A DNA stretch of 33,893 bases from Lysobacter sp. Root690 (lineage in GTDB: Bacteria; Pseudomonadota; Gammaproteobacteria; Xanthomonadales; Xanthomonadaceae). The position numbers and the translations under genes are program-made. The stretch lies in the NCBI RefSeq assembly GCF_001427785.1, contig NZ_LMHM01000001.1, positions 82,332 through 116,224 of the forward strand, given 5' to 3'. Below are positions 18,151 through 26,544 of the stretch, in pieces (position 1 is the first letter of the stretch; every line of letters begins with the position of its first letter). The notes beneath the pieces are model-generated. The model worked only from the letters and a program-made list of their open reading frames with translations, did no database searches and was not told where the DNA came from.

Positions 18151-18350
18151 TCTCGATCGACAGCAAGCCTCTCTGCTCGGTCTTCGCGACGTCACACACC
18201 CGGGAACTCGAAATAGCGGAAACCGGAATAAACTGTCTGCGCTCGACCGACAGGGGGACTGGATCGCGCGTAGCCCGGTTTGCAGCCTGCTTCGAGGCCT
18301 ACCAAGCATTGGATGCGCAACCAACGGGCCAGGATGGAATCCTGCACTGA
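18147..18350 (+). CDS. Doubtful small open frame after the GT-C pair
   Basis: A 67-codon frame starts in an ATGA overlap with the preceding stop, as do several neighbours, and runs to just before the flippase-like gene. The product shows no domain, signal peptide or membrane span, and its cysteines and arginines look like chance translation. It is listed because of its coupled start only; it may simply be the leader of the next gene. Confidence 0.15.
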   Translation: MISIDSKPLCSVFATSHTRELEIAETGINCLRSTDRGTGSRVARFAACFEAYQALDAQPTGQDGILH

Positions 18351-18367
18351 CTGAGCACTTGAGAACC

Positions 18368-19339
18368 ATGAGCCCGAACACCGACCTCAATCGAGCCACG
18401 CGCGCGCCTAGTCCGTCTCGACGTCGCGAAGCCGTCCGCTCGATACTGACGTGGTCGCTGATCATCGGGGCGGGAATATTCCTGACGCACATTCTTGCGC
18501 CGGAAATCCAGGTGCTACGACGCTCGATGACCGTGATCGCGTGGCCCCAGGTGGTACTGGCGGCGATCGTGGCCATCCCCATGTACGTGATCAAGGGCTG
18601 CTATCACCTGAGCTTGCTCGATCGGATAGGCCCGTCCCGCGGCTCATGGCGCAAAGACCTACCGATTTACCTGCAAGCGCAGATCGTGCGTTATCTGCCG
18701 GGCAAGATATGGGGCATCGTCTATCAGTCCCAACGGATGTCCGGCACGCATCAATCCACCGCTGTCTTGATAGCCAATCTTTGGCAGATGGCGACGACCA
18801 ATGCCCTGGCCGCCGGATTGGTGATCAGCCTTTTGTTGGCGCTGCGATATTCCTACGCTTGGGCGCTGCTGCTGATTCCCGTGGTGATCGCGGTGGAATG
18901 GCTGCATCGTCATCCCGCGATGGAAACTTGGATGCTGAAACAACTCGCCCGCTTTTTGCCGCGCCTTGCGCCCTTGGCCAGCAGCGGACCGCTTCCGCCA
19001 ATGCCGTGGAAGGGCACGGCGATGCTTTGTTCCGAATGGATTTTCTATTTTTTGGCATTTGCCTGCATGCTCCATGACTTGGTCGATTGGCACAGCCTGT
19101 TCCTGCTCGCAACGTGGTACGGCGGTGCATCCCTGCTCGCCTTAGCGGCGTTCGTGGTGCCGGCGGGCATAGCTGTGCGCGAAGCCATCTTCGTCGCCGC
19201 GCCGCAAGTAACTCAAGCCGATGCGGCAACGCTGGCGATCACCGCCGCACTAGCACGCCTGGCATTCCTGGGGTCTGAAATATCCGCGGCGTTGCTCGCT
19301 AGCGCATTGAATCTAGGTAAGCGACATGAGCGACAGTGA
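18368..19339 (+). CDS. Flippase-like integral membrane protein (LPG-synthase TM region / UPF0104 type)
   Basis: A 323-residue membrane protein with about seven or eight hydrophobic segments and the pattern IVRYLPGKIWGIVYQ, which is typical of the lysylphosphatidylglycerol-synthase membrane region family (also called flippase-like or UPF0104). AVREAIFV near the C-terminus also fits. Members often sit in glycan or glycolipid gene clusters and are thought to move or modify lipid-linked molecules; substrate and reaction here are unknown. The ATG at 18368 is used; a TTG three codons earlier is possible. The next gene starts 14 bases before this stop. The stretch 18151-18367 upstream should hold its promoter, but no clear one is seen. 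Confidence 0.75.
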   Translation: MSPNTDLNRATRAPSPSRRREAVRSILTWSLIIGAGIFLTHILAPEIQVLRRSMTVIAWPQVVLAAIVAIPMYVIKGCYHLSLLDRIGPSRGSWRKDLPIYLQAQIVRYLPGKIWGIVYQSQRMSGTHQSTAVLIANLWQMATTNALAAGLVISLLLALRYSYAWALLLIPVVIAVEWLHRHPAMETWMLKQLARFLPRLAPLASSGPLPPMPWKGTAMLCSEWIFYFLAFACMLHDLVDWHSLFLLATWYGGASLLALAAFVVPAGIAVREAIFVAAPQVTQADAATLAITAALARLAFLGSEISAALLASALNLGKRHERQ

Positions 19340-20075
19340 TCGACAGTTGCGCGCGTACTGGGACGACCTGTCGCGAATAGATCCGGATGCGGCGATCATC
19401 GATCCCAACGACCGGCGCGGCTCGAAAAACCGCTATCTGGCCGGTGTCCGGGACACCGCTTTCCGCGATGGGCTGCAGCGCTACGTTGTCAACTCCGGTA
19501 TTTTGCTAGACCTGGGATGCGGCACAGGCAGCTCTACTCGGCCTCTGCTCGATGCCGGTCACGCCGTCATCGGAATAGACATATCGCGCGGCTTGTTACG
19601 TCATGCGCGCAACCGATGCGGCGATGAAAACTGCGTGTTCGCGGCCACCGACGGCAGACGTCTGCCCATCGCCGACGCTGCCCTGGATGCTGCGACGGTC
19701 TATGTAGTCCTGAGTTACCTGATTGAGGACGACAGGGCACGCGACTTGCTCGAATCCGTTCGTCGGGCCCTGAAACCGGGCGCGCCGTTGTTGATGATCG
19801 AACAGGTTCGCAAGCATCGAAGGCTAACCTCGGACGGACCAAAGGTGCAACGCACACTTTCCGAGTGGCGGGCTTTGTTGAGTTCGGCCGGTTTTACCGT
19901 CGAACTTACCCGAGTACTGCGTCATGGTCGCTTCCCGACTACGCCGTTGATCGCCGCCGGACTCGCACCTCCCGAGACGTGGCCGTTCATCGCGCGCCTG
20001 GAAGCGAGGATCGCCGCCGCGACCGGGATTCTGCCGTGGGATTACGCAGAGGTGCTATTCGAGGCTCGCGCATGA
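19326..20075 (+). CDS. Class I SAM-dependent methyltransferase
   Basis: A 249-residue methyltransferase of the Methyltransf_11/25 kind. Motif I is LLDLGCGTGSS at about 61-70, followed by the acidic end of strand 2 (VIGIDIS) and a motif with DAALDAATVYVVLSYL, then LKPGAPLLMIEQ. It has no signal peptide or membrane span, so it is cytoplasmic. The substrate is not deducible; in this setting a nucleotide sugar, lipid-linked sugar or a fatty or aromatic acyl precursor are all possible. It overlaps the upstream gene by 14 bases and the downstream oxidoreductase by ATGA, so the three form one translationally coupled chain. Confidence 0.85.
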   Translation: MSDSDRQLRAYWDDLSRIDPDAAIIDPNDRRGSKNRYLAGVRDTAFRDGLQRYVVNSGILLDLGCGTGSSTRPLLDAGHAVIGIDISRGLLRHARNRCGDENCVFAATDGRRLPIADAALDAATVYVVLSYLIEDDRARDLLESVRRALKPGAPLLMIEQVRKHRRLTSDGPKVQRTLSEWRALLSSAGFTVELTRVLRHGRFPTTPLIAAGLAPPETWPFIARLEARIAAATGILPWDYAEVLFEARA

Positions 20076-21133
20076 TCGCGATCATCGGCGGCGGGCCTGC
20101 CGGCATCGCACTGGCCGGAGCGCTGGACCGGCTCGGCGTAGCTTACGATTTGTTCGAGACCCACCGTCTCGGCGCGACTTGGCGTGCCGCTCCACCCGAC
20201 TTGCGTGTACTCAGTCCTTGGTGGACCAATGTCCTGTCTGCACGCGAAGCGCTGCGTGGCGATCCGTTTCGCAAGCCGCAGGCAGGCGAGTACCTCGCGC
20301 ATTTACTGCGCATGGCCGATCGACTGCGTGGGAACCTTCGTGAGTCTTGCAAAGTTGAAGCTTTGAATAAGGACGCAAACGGCGCCTGTTGGCTGGATAC
20401 GCAACAAGGCCGGTTCGGTCCATATTCGGCGGCGGTGCTGGCGACCGGGTATTTTTTCGCCCCACTCCGGCCCTCCCCAGCTCCGATCAGCGACGATTCG
20501 ATTCAAATGCTGCATGCATCGCAGATTAGCGATTACTCGCAACTTGAGCCGTTCCGTGTTGGCCCGGGACCAGTGGTGATCGTGGGGCGTCGAGTCACGG
20601 CGGGGCAACTACTGCTGGAACTGGATAAGCGCGGGATCGCCTGCGCCTTGAGCCTGCGATCTCCAATCGAGTATCGTCGCCACGGACGTATAGCTGAGTT
20701 GCGCGAGACGGCGTATTTTTTCTGGGAAGAATTGCAGGCGCGCCTGCGGCCTGGACTCAAGCGGCCCTCTTACCCGGTAATGGACGGCGGCAGAACGCGC
20801 GAATTGATCGATAACGCGCAGGTCACCCTATGGCCCATGATCGAGCGCATCGAAAACGGCGAAGTGGTATTCGACGACGGCCGGCGTCTGCATGCCAGTG
20901 CGGTTGTGTTGGCGACGGGATATCACGCGATGCTTGACCTGTTGCCTGCATCGATCCCGCAAGACGTTTTTGGCACACCGCTGAACCGCGCTTTTGAAGT
21001 GGAAAATTTTGACAATGTATTCCTGCTTGGTTTCGACAATCTCTACGATCATCGCAGCCGCTACCTAAGAGGCATCCGCTTCGACGCGGTCAGGCTAGCC
21101 AGGATACTCGCGTCACGCGCCACGGCGGCGTAG
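20072..21133 (+). CDS. FAD-dependent oxidoreductase (flavoprotein monooxygenase-like)
   Basis: A 353-residue flavoprotein with an N-terminal FAD-binding Rossmann motif IIGGGPAGIALAGAL (GxGxxG at 6, 8, 11) and a second dinucleotide-binding segment VVIVGRRVTAGQLLLEL in mid-protein. Late motifs VLATGY occur twice (about residues 125 and 288), as in TrkA/CzcO-like monooxygenases and related FAD/NAD(P) enzymes. The second Rossmann loop reads GRRVTAG, without the usual GxGxxG/A spacing, so NADPH binding may be altered. It is the last gene of the plus-strand chain and overlaps the opposing acyltransferase gene tail-to-tail by 21 bases. The substrate is unknown; with the neighbouring methyltransferase it may tailor a glycan or lipid building block. 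Confidence 0.8.
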   Translation: MIAIIGGGPAGIALAGALDRLGVAYDLFETHRLGATWRAAPPDLRVLSPWWTNVLSAREALRGDPFRKPQAGEYLAHLLRMADRLRGNLRESCKVEALNKDANGACWLDTQQGRFGPYSAAVLATGYFFAPLRPSPAPISDDSIQMLHASQISDYSQLEPFRVGPGPVVIVGRRVTAGQLLLELDKRGIACALSLRSPIEYRRHGRIAELRETAYFFWEELQARLRPGLKRPSYPVMDGGRTRELIDNAQVTLWPMIERIENGEVVFDDGRRLHASAVVLATGYHAMLDLLPASIPQDVFGTPLNRAFEVENFDNVFLLGFDNLYDHRSRYLRGIRFDAVRLARILASRATAA

Positions 21134-21967
21134 CGCGGCCAGACTATTGGACAACCGCAACGCCCAGGAAAATCCGCGAGCGCGCACGGAATTCAGGGCC
21201 AAGTCGCTGACGACCAGGCCGATATCGTTTCCGCCCCAAGCCCGCTTGTAGGCGGCCAGGCTGCCCTGTCCGGACGGAGATGGCAGAAAATCGAAACTGC
21301 GAAATCCAGCATCGCGAGCAGCGCGCAGCATCGACAAAAACAATTGATCCGATGGATAGTGAGAGCGCGCCTGCGGCAGGTGAGCGCCATGCATGTAGCA
21401 TGCGCGACTGCCTTGGAAGCCGGTGCATACGAAGCCACAAATTTCGGCGTCTAGCACTGCAACCAAGGCCGCATGCGGCGCGATTGCTTCGAAATATTCC
21501 TGACTGTAACGCGCCACGCCGCTATGACGATGCAACGTCGACAAATACAGTCGATGCAGATGCGCTCCGTCGCCGGGCCGTCCTGGCCGGATCTGCAATT
21601 CGGAACGCGCCTGACGATTTGCGGCGCGCCTGGCCTTTTCCCAACCACGCTCGCTCCAATCCTGTAGCGAGGCAATGGCGATGCTGCCGAGCGAGTGGCG
21701 CGCGTAGACTCTTCGGTCTTCGACTAAATCCGGCGCCTGCAATCGGATAAGATCCGCGCCAAGACGGCGGGCGCCGTCGCAGTACGCGCTCAACGCAGCA
21801 TCATCTAGGCACGAACTGCCGATGAGGAACTGCGGATATGCCACCTTGAACGGCCCGGCACGAAAGCAAGCCATCAACCCGCCGTCATCACCCGGCGATC
21901 GCCACACTCGGGCACCCATCCCGAATTGCAGCGCCCTCGCCCAGTGTTCACCGTCGAAATCAATCAT
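21113..21967 (-). CDS. FemAB/GNAT-like acyltransferase (Acetyltransf_6 type)
   Basis: A 284-residue protein with the pattern of the FemAB-like GNAT branch. The C-terminal half has ALVAVLDAEICGFVCTGF, then HYPSDQLFLSMLRAARDAGFRSFDF and LAAYKRAWGGND, matching the typical 'FDF ... YKxxWG' ending of Acetyltransf_6 proteins. Such enzymes transfer acyl or aminoacyl groups; sugar N-acylation would suit this cluster, but the acceptor is not visible. The ATG at 21967 overlaps the end of the upstream glycosyltransferase gene by eight bases. It is the last gene of the minus-strand chain and collides with the oxidoreductase gene. An upstream extension to 22036 overlaps the glycosyltransferase heavily and is rejected. 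Confidence 0.8.
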   Translation of the reverse strand: MIDFDGEHWARALQFGMGARVWRSPGDDGGLMACFRAGPFKVAYPQFLIGSSCLDDAALSAYCDGARRLGADLIRLQAPDLVEDRRVYARHSLGSIAIASLQDWSERGWEKARRAANRQARSELQIRPGRPGDGAHLHRLYLSTLHRHSGVARYSQEYFEAIAPHAALVAVLDAEICGFVCTGFQGSRACYMHGAHLPQARSHYPSDQLFLSMLRAARDAGFRSFDFLPSPSGQGSLAAYKRAWGGNDIGLVVSDLALNSVRARGFSWALRLSNSLAALRRRGA

Positions 21968-23117
21968 TCCGCGTCTCGCCGCGTTCGTCCCGTCGCGCAA
22001 CGGCGGCGATGCGCTCGGCGATCCTCTCGATCGCAAAACGTTCGTTCATGTCTCGTAGTGCCGCATCGTCGTGCTCCGATACGAGCGAGCCGCGTATCGC
22101 GGCAGCAAACGCCTCGGCATCCACGCGTTGAGCCAACCAGCCGGTGCCGCTGCCTATCAATGTCGGCAAGTCGCCAACCGGCATCGAGACCACCGGAAGG
22201 GAGAATTTCATGGCATCCGAAAATACGACCGGGATGCTCTCGATCCGTGAAGGCAGCAACAATCGATCCGCCTGCGCGAAGGCCTGTGAAGCCTGATCTC
22301 TATCCAGATAGCCGCTCAGACGCACCGGCCGGCCGGCCGCCTCCAGGTTCGCAACGCCCTTCCTCACCGCGTCGTCCAGCGGCCCGCCACCTGCGATGTG
22401 TACCTCGGCGATACGTACCCAGTCCCTATCTTCAAGCAGCGTCAGCGCTTCGATCAACAAGTCAGCGCCCTTGTTCGGATGCCAACGCCCGAGAAACAGC
22501 AGTCGGTAAGGTGCCGCAGACGAAACAGGCTGAAATCGCGCGGCGGCCAGCTTGCGTGTACTGGGGAGGAATGCGAACTCACGTCCGCATATTCGCGCCG
22601 CATCGACGCCTAATTGCATTCCGTCGGCATAAGCATTTGCCGCATCGACAGCCACCCTACGTAGAAAACCGCGTATCACCGGCAGGCGTCCAAGCGACCA
22701 GATATCACTTCCCAATGCCCACACGCTGTAGGGGACGCCATGCTGGCGCTGTAGAACGCGTGCGGCCCAGCCCGACGGCAACACCCAAAACGCCAGTGCA
22801 TGCAGCACCCGCGCATCCTCATTGGCGGCCAGCACGGTGCGCCGAAGCGAGCGCAAAGTCCGCGCAATCACCCACCAGTTGCCTGGATGGGCCGGAGTCA
22901 GCAGCGACAGTGGCTTGTCTGGTGCCTGGAACGACCAGACCTCGACCGCACCATGCATGCGCTTGCTTTCCTTTTTTCCGGGCGCCACCACTCGTACCGG
23001 CATGATGCTCGCAAGTTCCTGAGCAAGGTCGGCAACGAAAGCACCCGCCGCTTCGCTGCCATCCCCCTCATAGGCGTACGACGTGGTAATCAGCAGGGCC
23101 GTGTCGGCGCGAATCAT
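21960..23117 (-). CDS. Glycosyltransferase family 4 (GT-B fold)
   Basis: A 385-residue GT-B retaining glycosyltransferase. The N-terminal acceptor domain starts ALLITTSYAYEGDGSEAAGAF. The C-terminal donor domain has YRLLFLGRWHPNKGADLLIEAL, VHIAGGGPLDD, VRLSGYLDRDQ and LLLPSRIESIPVVFSDAMK. The usual EX7E motif reads Glu293-X7-Asp301 here, a conservative change at the second acidic position. No membrane span is obvious; it would act on the cytoplasmic face with a nucleotide sugar. The ATG at 23117 overlaps the previous stop as ATGA, which decides the start against the longer frame to 23189. It probably extends a lipid-linked sugar begun by the GT2 enzyme or another initiator; this is inference. 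Confidence 0.88.
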   Translation of the reverse strand: MIRADTALLITTSYAYEGDGSEAAGAFVADLAQELASIMPVRVVAPGKKESKRMHGAVEVWSFQAPDKPLSLLTPAHPGNWWVIARTLRSLRRTVLAANEDARVLHALAFWVLPSGWAARVLQRQHGVPYSVWALGSDIWSLGRLPVIRGFLRRVAVDAANAYADGMQLGVDAARICGREFAFLPSTRKLAAARFQPVSSAAPYRLLFLGRWHPNKGADLLIEALTLLEDRDWVRIAEVHIAGGGPLDDAVRKGVANLEAAGRPVRLSGYLDRDQASQAFAQADRLLLPSRIESIPVVFSDAMKFSLPVVSMPVGDLPTLIGSGTGWLAQRVDAEAFAAAIRGSLVSEHDDAALRDMNERFAIERIAERIAAVARRDERGETRND

Positions 23118-23818
23118 GATTTGACCGCCTTGACAACGTAGCCAGCCGTCAATGCGGGCCAATCCGGCCACAGCAGACTCATGATCCAACTTCCCAGATT
23201 AATGGCAAGTACCGCAAACGCGGTCAATGGCAGCAATACCGGCCATTGCCATCGCGGAGCGGCTTGAGCGGCGCCAGCGAGTCCCAGGCAGGCCAACAAT
23301 CCAGCGGCGCGCAACGCATGCAGTTCGCGATCGATTTTTTCCACGACCAGATTCGAGCTTTGCACGCTGCGCCGCAGTCCATACTCGGTGAAGCGCTGAT
23401 AGTCATGAGGCGCATCGTGAACAGGATATAGGAACGGCATCGATAGCCACGCCTCTCCTCCCGGCCGCAGTACCCGGGCGATTTCATCAAGCACGCGTTG
23501 CGGCTCGCGCACATGCTCGATCACTTCCAGGCAGATCACCGCATCAAAGACGCCGTCTGCGAAAGGCAAGTGCGCCGCGTCGGCAAATACATGGGGTTTG
23601 GCGTGATAAAGATCGCGTCCGGTAAGCGGATAGTCCAAGGCGATATATTCGACCTGGGCCGACAGATGCGCTTGAATCCATCTGTCTCCGGAGCCGACAT
23701 CGAGCACACGACCCGCCGCCGTTTCAATGCCGCGCGGGGGCTTGCGTCCACCGAGCAGCCATTGCGGATGAAATGGCGTGCGCGCCAACGGCGCTGCGAG
23801 GGCCCGCAGCCCGCTCAT
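23114..23818 (-). CDS. SAM-dependent methyltransferase with C-terminal membrane hairpin
   Basis: A 234-residue class I methyltransferase: motif I VLDVGSGD at 38-45, then YIALDYP, FDAVICLEVIEHVREPQRVL and LRPGGEAWLSMPF, followed by HDYQRFTEYGLR as in many Methyltransf_11 enzymes of polysaccharide clusters. The C-terminal 60 residues contain two hydrophobic segments (LLACLGLAGAA and VLLPLTAFAVLAINLGSWIMSLL), which suggests attachment to the inner membrane and perhaps a lipid-linked substrate. It is coupled on both sides by ATGA overlaps, to the GT2 gene before it and the GT4 gene after it. Confidence 0.85.
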   Translation of the reverse strand: MSGLRALAAPLARTPFHPQWLLGGRKPPRGIETAAGRVLDVGSGDRWIQAHLSAQVEYIALDYPLTGRDLYHAKPHVFADAAHLPFADGVFDAVICLEVIEHVREPQRVLDEIARVLRPGGEAWLSMPFLYPVHDAPHDYQRFTEYGLRRSVQSSNLVVEKIDRELHALRAAGLLACLGLAGAAQAAPRWQWPVLLPLTAFAVLAINLGSWIMSLLWPDWPALTAGYVVKAVKS

Positions 23819-24678
23819 GGCCTGTCGGTGCGGCTGTTGTAGGTCAAGGAAGTGATCTGTTCGGATACCAACCCGATCAGAAAGACGATCACCGATGCGC
23901 TGAGCAACAACGCGCTCATATTGGTGAATCTTCCCTGGGTCGCGTAAGTCCAGGCGTAATGACCCAGGCCCAGCAGAGCGAAACTTACGGCCGTCGGCGC
24001 GAATAGTTTCAAGGGTGAATACAGGGTCGCGATCTTGAAGATGATCAACAAAAAACGCACACCGTCACGCAGGGGTCGAATGTGGCTGTTGGTACCGACC
24101 CGGCGCGAGACCTCGATCGGAACGTAGGTCACCGGATAAGCACTGCGGAAGAACGCCATCGTGCTGGTCGTGGGGTAGCTGAAACCGTTCGGCAACAGAT
24201 GCAGGAACTCGCGGAACTTGGATGCGCGCACGGCGCGGAAGCCCGAGGTCAGGTCTTGGACCTTATGTCCGGTCATCCAGCTGGCCAGCCGGTTATAAAG
24301 TGCATTGGCCGCGCCGCGGCCGACGCTGGCCTGGCCGCCCGCGTTGCGGGCGCCCACGGCCATGTCGTAGCCATGGTCGAGCCGTTCCAGCAGCAGGGAA
24401 ATATGCGCCGGGTCGTGCTGGCCATCGGCATCCATGAACACGATGACCTCGCCCGAGGCCGCTCGCGCGCCGCGCTTGATCGCCGCGCCATTGCCCATCG
24501 AATACGGCGACGAGAGCACGCGGGCGCCCAGTTCAGCCGCGATCGCCGCGGTGTCGTCGGTCGAGCCGTCGTCCACGACGATGACCTCGGCCGACGGAAA
24601 TGCCTGACGCAATGCCGGCAACGTGCGCCGGAGCCCCTCCGACTCGTTTTTGGCCGGTAAAACAATTGATACGTGCAT
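23815..24678 (-). CDS. Glycosyltransferase family 2, polyprenyl-phosphate sugar synthase-like
   Basis: A 287-residue GT-A enzyme starting MHVSIVLPAKNESEGL, with VVDDGSTDDT (Asp36-Asp37), the DxD-type FMDADGQHDP (Asp83/Asp85) and the GARNAGGQASVGRG segment. Two C-terminal hydrophobic helices (LKLFAPTAVSFALLGLGHYA and ALLLSASVIVFLIGLV) match the DPM1/ArnC/GtrB-like architecture. These enzymes make polyprenyl-phosphate-linked monosaccharides, the donor class used by GT-C transferases, so it could feed the GT-C pair near the pilins. That link is inferred. It is the first gene of the minus-strand chain. The 135-base gap to pilB must hold divergent promoters, although none is convincing by eye. Confidence 0.9.
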   Translation of the reverse strand: MHVSIVLPAKNESEGLRRTLPALRQAFPSAEVIVVDDGSTDDTAAIAAELGARVLSSPYSMGNGAAIKRGARAASGEVIVFMDADGQHDPAHISLLLERLDHGYDMAVGARNAGGQASVGRGAANALYNRLASWMTGHKVQDLTSGFRAVRASKFREFLHLLPNGFSYPTTSTMAFFRSAYPVTYVPIEVSRRVGTNSHIRPLRDGVRFLLIIFKIATLYSPLKLFAPTAVSFALLGLGHYAWTYATQGRFTNMSALLLSASVIVFLIGLVSEQITSLTYNSRTDRP

Positions 24679-24813
24679 GCCACCTCCCCGGGAGCGCAGA
24701 ATAGCCTGTCCTCAACGCAGTCGACACCGCCCATCCGCGGAATAGCGACAGCGGTCAGCTCGCCAAGAGCTGAGATTGAGGTAAAGTCAGGGTGGGGAAA
24801 ACTGAGGGATGTA

Positions 24814-26541
24814 ATGTCCACTGTCGCGACCGCCAACTTGGTGGGAATCACCGGCATTGCCCGGCGTTTGGTCATGGATGGGGCTCTGGACGAGGTCAAG
24901 GCGCGCGAAGCCATGGCCGCCGCCAGCGCCGAACGCAAGCCGCTGGCCTCCTACCTGGCCGAACATCGCTTGGCCACGTCGGCCCAGCTCGCCGCCGCCA
25001 ACTCGATCGAGTTCGGCGTGCCGCTGTTCGACCCGAGCACCATGGACCCGGGCCAGGCCCCGATCCGCGCGATCAGCGAAGAGCTGATCCGCAAACACAA
25101 TGCATTGCCGCTGTTCAAGCGCGGCAACAAGCTGTTCATCGGCCTGGCCGATCCGACCAACACCAAGGCCCTGGACGAGATCAAGTTCCAGACCAATGCC
25201 GCGGTCGAGGCGATCCTGGTCGATGAGGAACTGATCCGCCGCACCCTGGACCGCTGGCTGGAGACCTCCGACGCGCTCGGCGACGCGGTCGGCGACGGCG
25301 AGGGCCTGGACAACCTGGAGATCGGCAAGGACGACGACCTAAGCACCACCGGCGACACCGGTATCGACGCCAAGGGCGACGACACCCCGGTGGTCAAGTT
25401 CATCAACAAGGTGCTGGTCGACGCGATCCGTCGCGGCGCCTCCGACATCCATTTCGAACCCTACGAAACCGACTACCGGGTGCGCCTGCGCATCGACGGC
25501 CTGCTCAAGCAGGTCGCCAAGGTGCCGAACAAGCTGCACCCGCGCATCGCCGCGCGCCTGAAGGTCATGGCGCAGCTGGACATCGCCGAGAAGCGGGTGC
25601 CGCAGGACGGACGCATCAAGCTCAACCTGTCCAAGACCAAGCAGATCGACTTCCGCATGAGCACCTTGCCGACCCTGTTCGGCGAGAAGATCGTGCTGCG
25701 TATCCTCGACGGCAGCGCGGCCCGGCTCGGCATCGAAAAGCTCGGTTACGAGGACTATCAGAAGGAATTGTTCGTCAACGCGGTGATCAAGCCCTACGGC
25801 ATGGTGTTGGTCACCGGCCCGACCGGTTCGGGCAAGACGGTGTCGCTGTACACCGCGCTGAACATTCTCAACGACGAACAGCGCAACATCTCCACGGTCG
25901 AGGACCCGGTCGAAATCCGCGTGCCGGGCATCAACCAGGTGCAGATGAACGTCAAGCGCGGCATGACCTTCGCCGCCGCGCTGCGCAGCTTCCTGCGTCA
26001 GGATCCGGACGTGATCATGGTCGGCGAAATCCGCGACCTGGAAACCGCCGAGATCGCGATCAAGGCCGCCCAGACCGGTCACATGGTGCTGTCGACCCTG
26101 CACACCAACGACGCGCCGCAGACCATCGCCCGTCTGATGAACATGGGCGTGGCGCCGTACAACATCACCTCGTCGGTCACCCTGGTGATCGCACAGCGCC
26201 TCGCCCGCCGTCTGCACGACTGCAAGCGCGAAGTGCATCTGCCCGAACACGCGCTGCTCGCCGAGGGGTTCACCCACGAGGAGATCGCGTCGGGATTCAA
26301 GTTGTACGAGCCGGTCGGATGTCCGGACTGTACCGAAGGCTACAAGGGACGTACCGGCATCTATCAGGTCATGCCCATGACCGACGAAATCCAGGCCATC
26401 GTGCTCGAAGGCGGCAATGCGATGCAGATCGCCGCCGCGGCGATCCGATCGGGCGTGCCCGATCTGCGTCGCTCCGCGCTGGTCAAGGTGATGAACGGCG
26501 TCACCGGCCTGGCCGAAATCAACCGCGTAACCAAGGACTAA
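24814..26541 (+). CDS. pilB: Type IV pilus assembly ATPase PilB
   Basis: PilB is the cytoplasmic hexameric ATPase that drives pilus extension. The 575-residue protein has the N-terminal MshEN/GspE-II-like domain (about 10-160), then the C-terminal ATPase with Walker A GPTGSGKT at 335-342, the Asp box (STVEDPVEIRVPGINQVQ), Walker B-like DPDVIMVGEIRD and the His box TGHMVLSTLHTNDA. The zinc-binding region keeps CPDC near residue 505, but the first pair reads LHDCK rather than a normal CxxC. The ATG at 24814 follows GAGGG and fits the usual length; the upstream extension is not conserved-looking. pilC follows after three bases. Confidence 0.96.
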   Translation: MSTVATANLVGITGIARRLVMDGALDEVKAREAMAAASAERKPLASYLAEHRLATSAQLAAANSIEFGVPLFDPSTMDPGQAPIRAISEELIRKHNALPLFKRGNKLFIGLADPTNTKALDEIKFQTNAAVEAILVDEELIRRTLDRWLETSDALGDAVGDGEGLDNLEIGKDDDLSTTGDTGIDAKGDDTPVVKFINKVLVDAIRRGASDIHFEPYETDYRVRLRIDGLLKQVAKVPNKLHPRIAARLKVMAQLDIAEKRVPQDGRIKLNLSKTKQIDFRMSTLPTLFGEKIVLRILDGSAARLGIEKLGYEDYQKELFVNAVIKPYGMVLVTGPTGSGKTVSLYTALNILNDEQRNISTVEDPVEIRVPGINQVQMNVKRGMTFAAALRSFLRQDPDVIMVGEIRDLETAEIAIKAAQTGHMVLSTLHTNDAPQTIARLMNMGVAPYNITSSVTLVIAQRLARRLHDCKREVHLPEHALLAEGFTHEEIASGFKLYEPVGCPDCTEGYKGRTGIYQVMPMTDEIQAIVLEGGNAMQIAAAAIRSGVPDLRRSALVKVMNGVTGLAEINRVTKD

Positions 26542-26544
26542 CCC

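Noticed and set aside
21451-22058. Small plus- and minus-strand frames around the acyltransferase gene
   Set aside because: They overlap well-supported genes and encode no motif.
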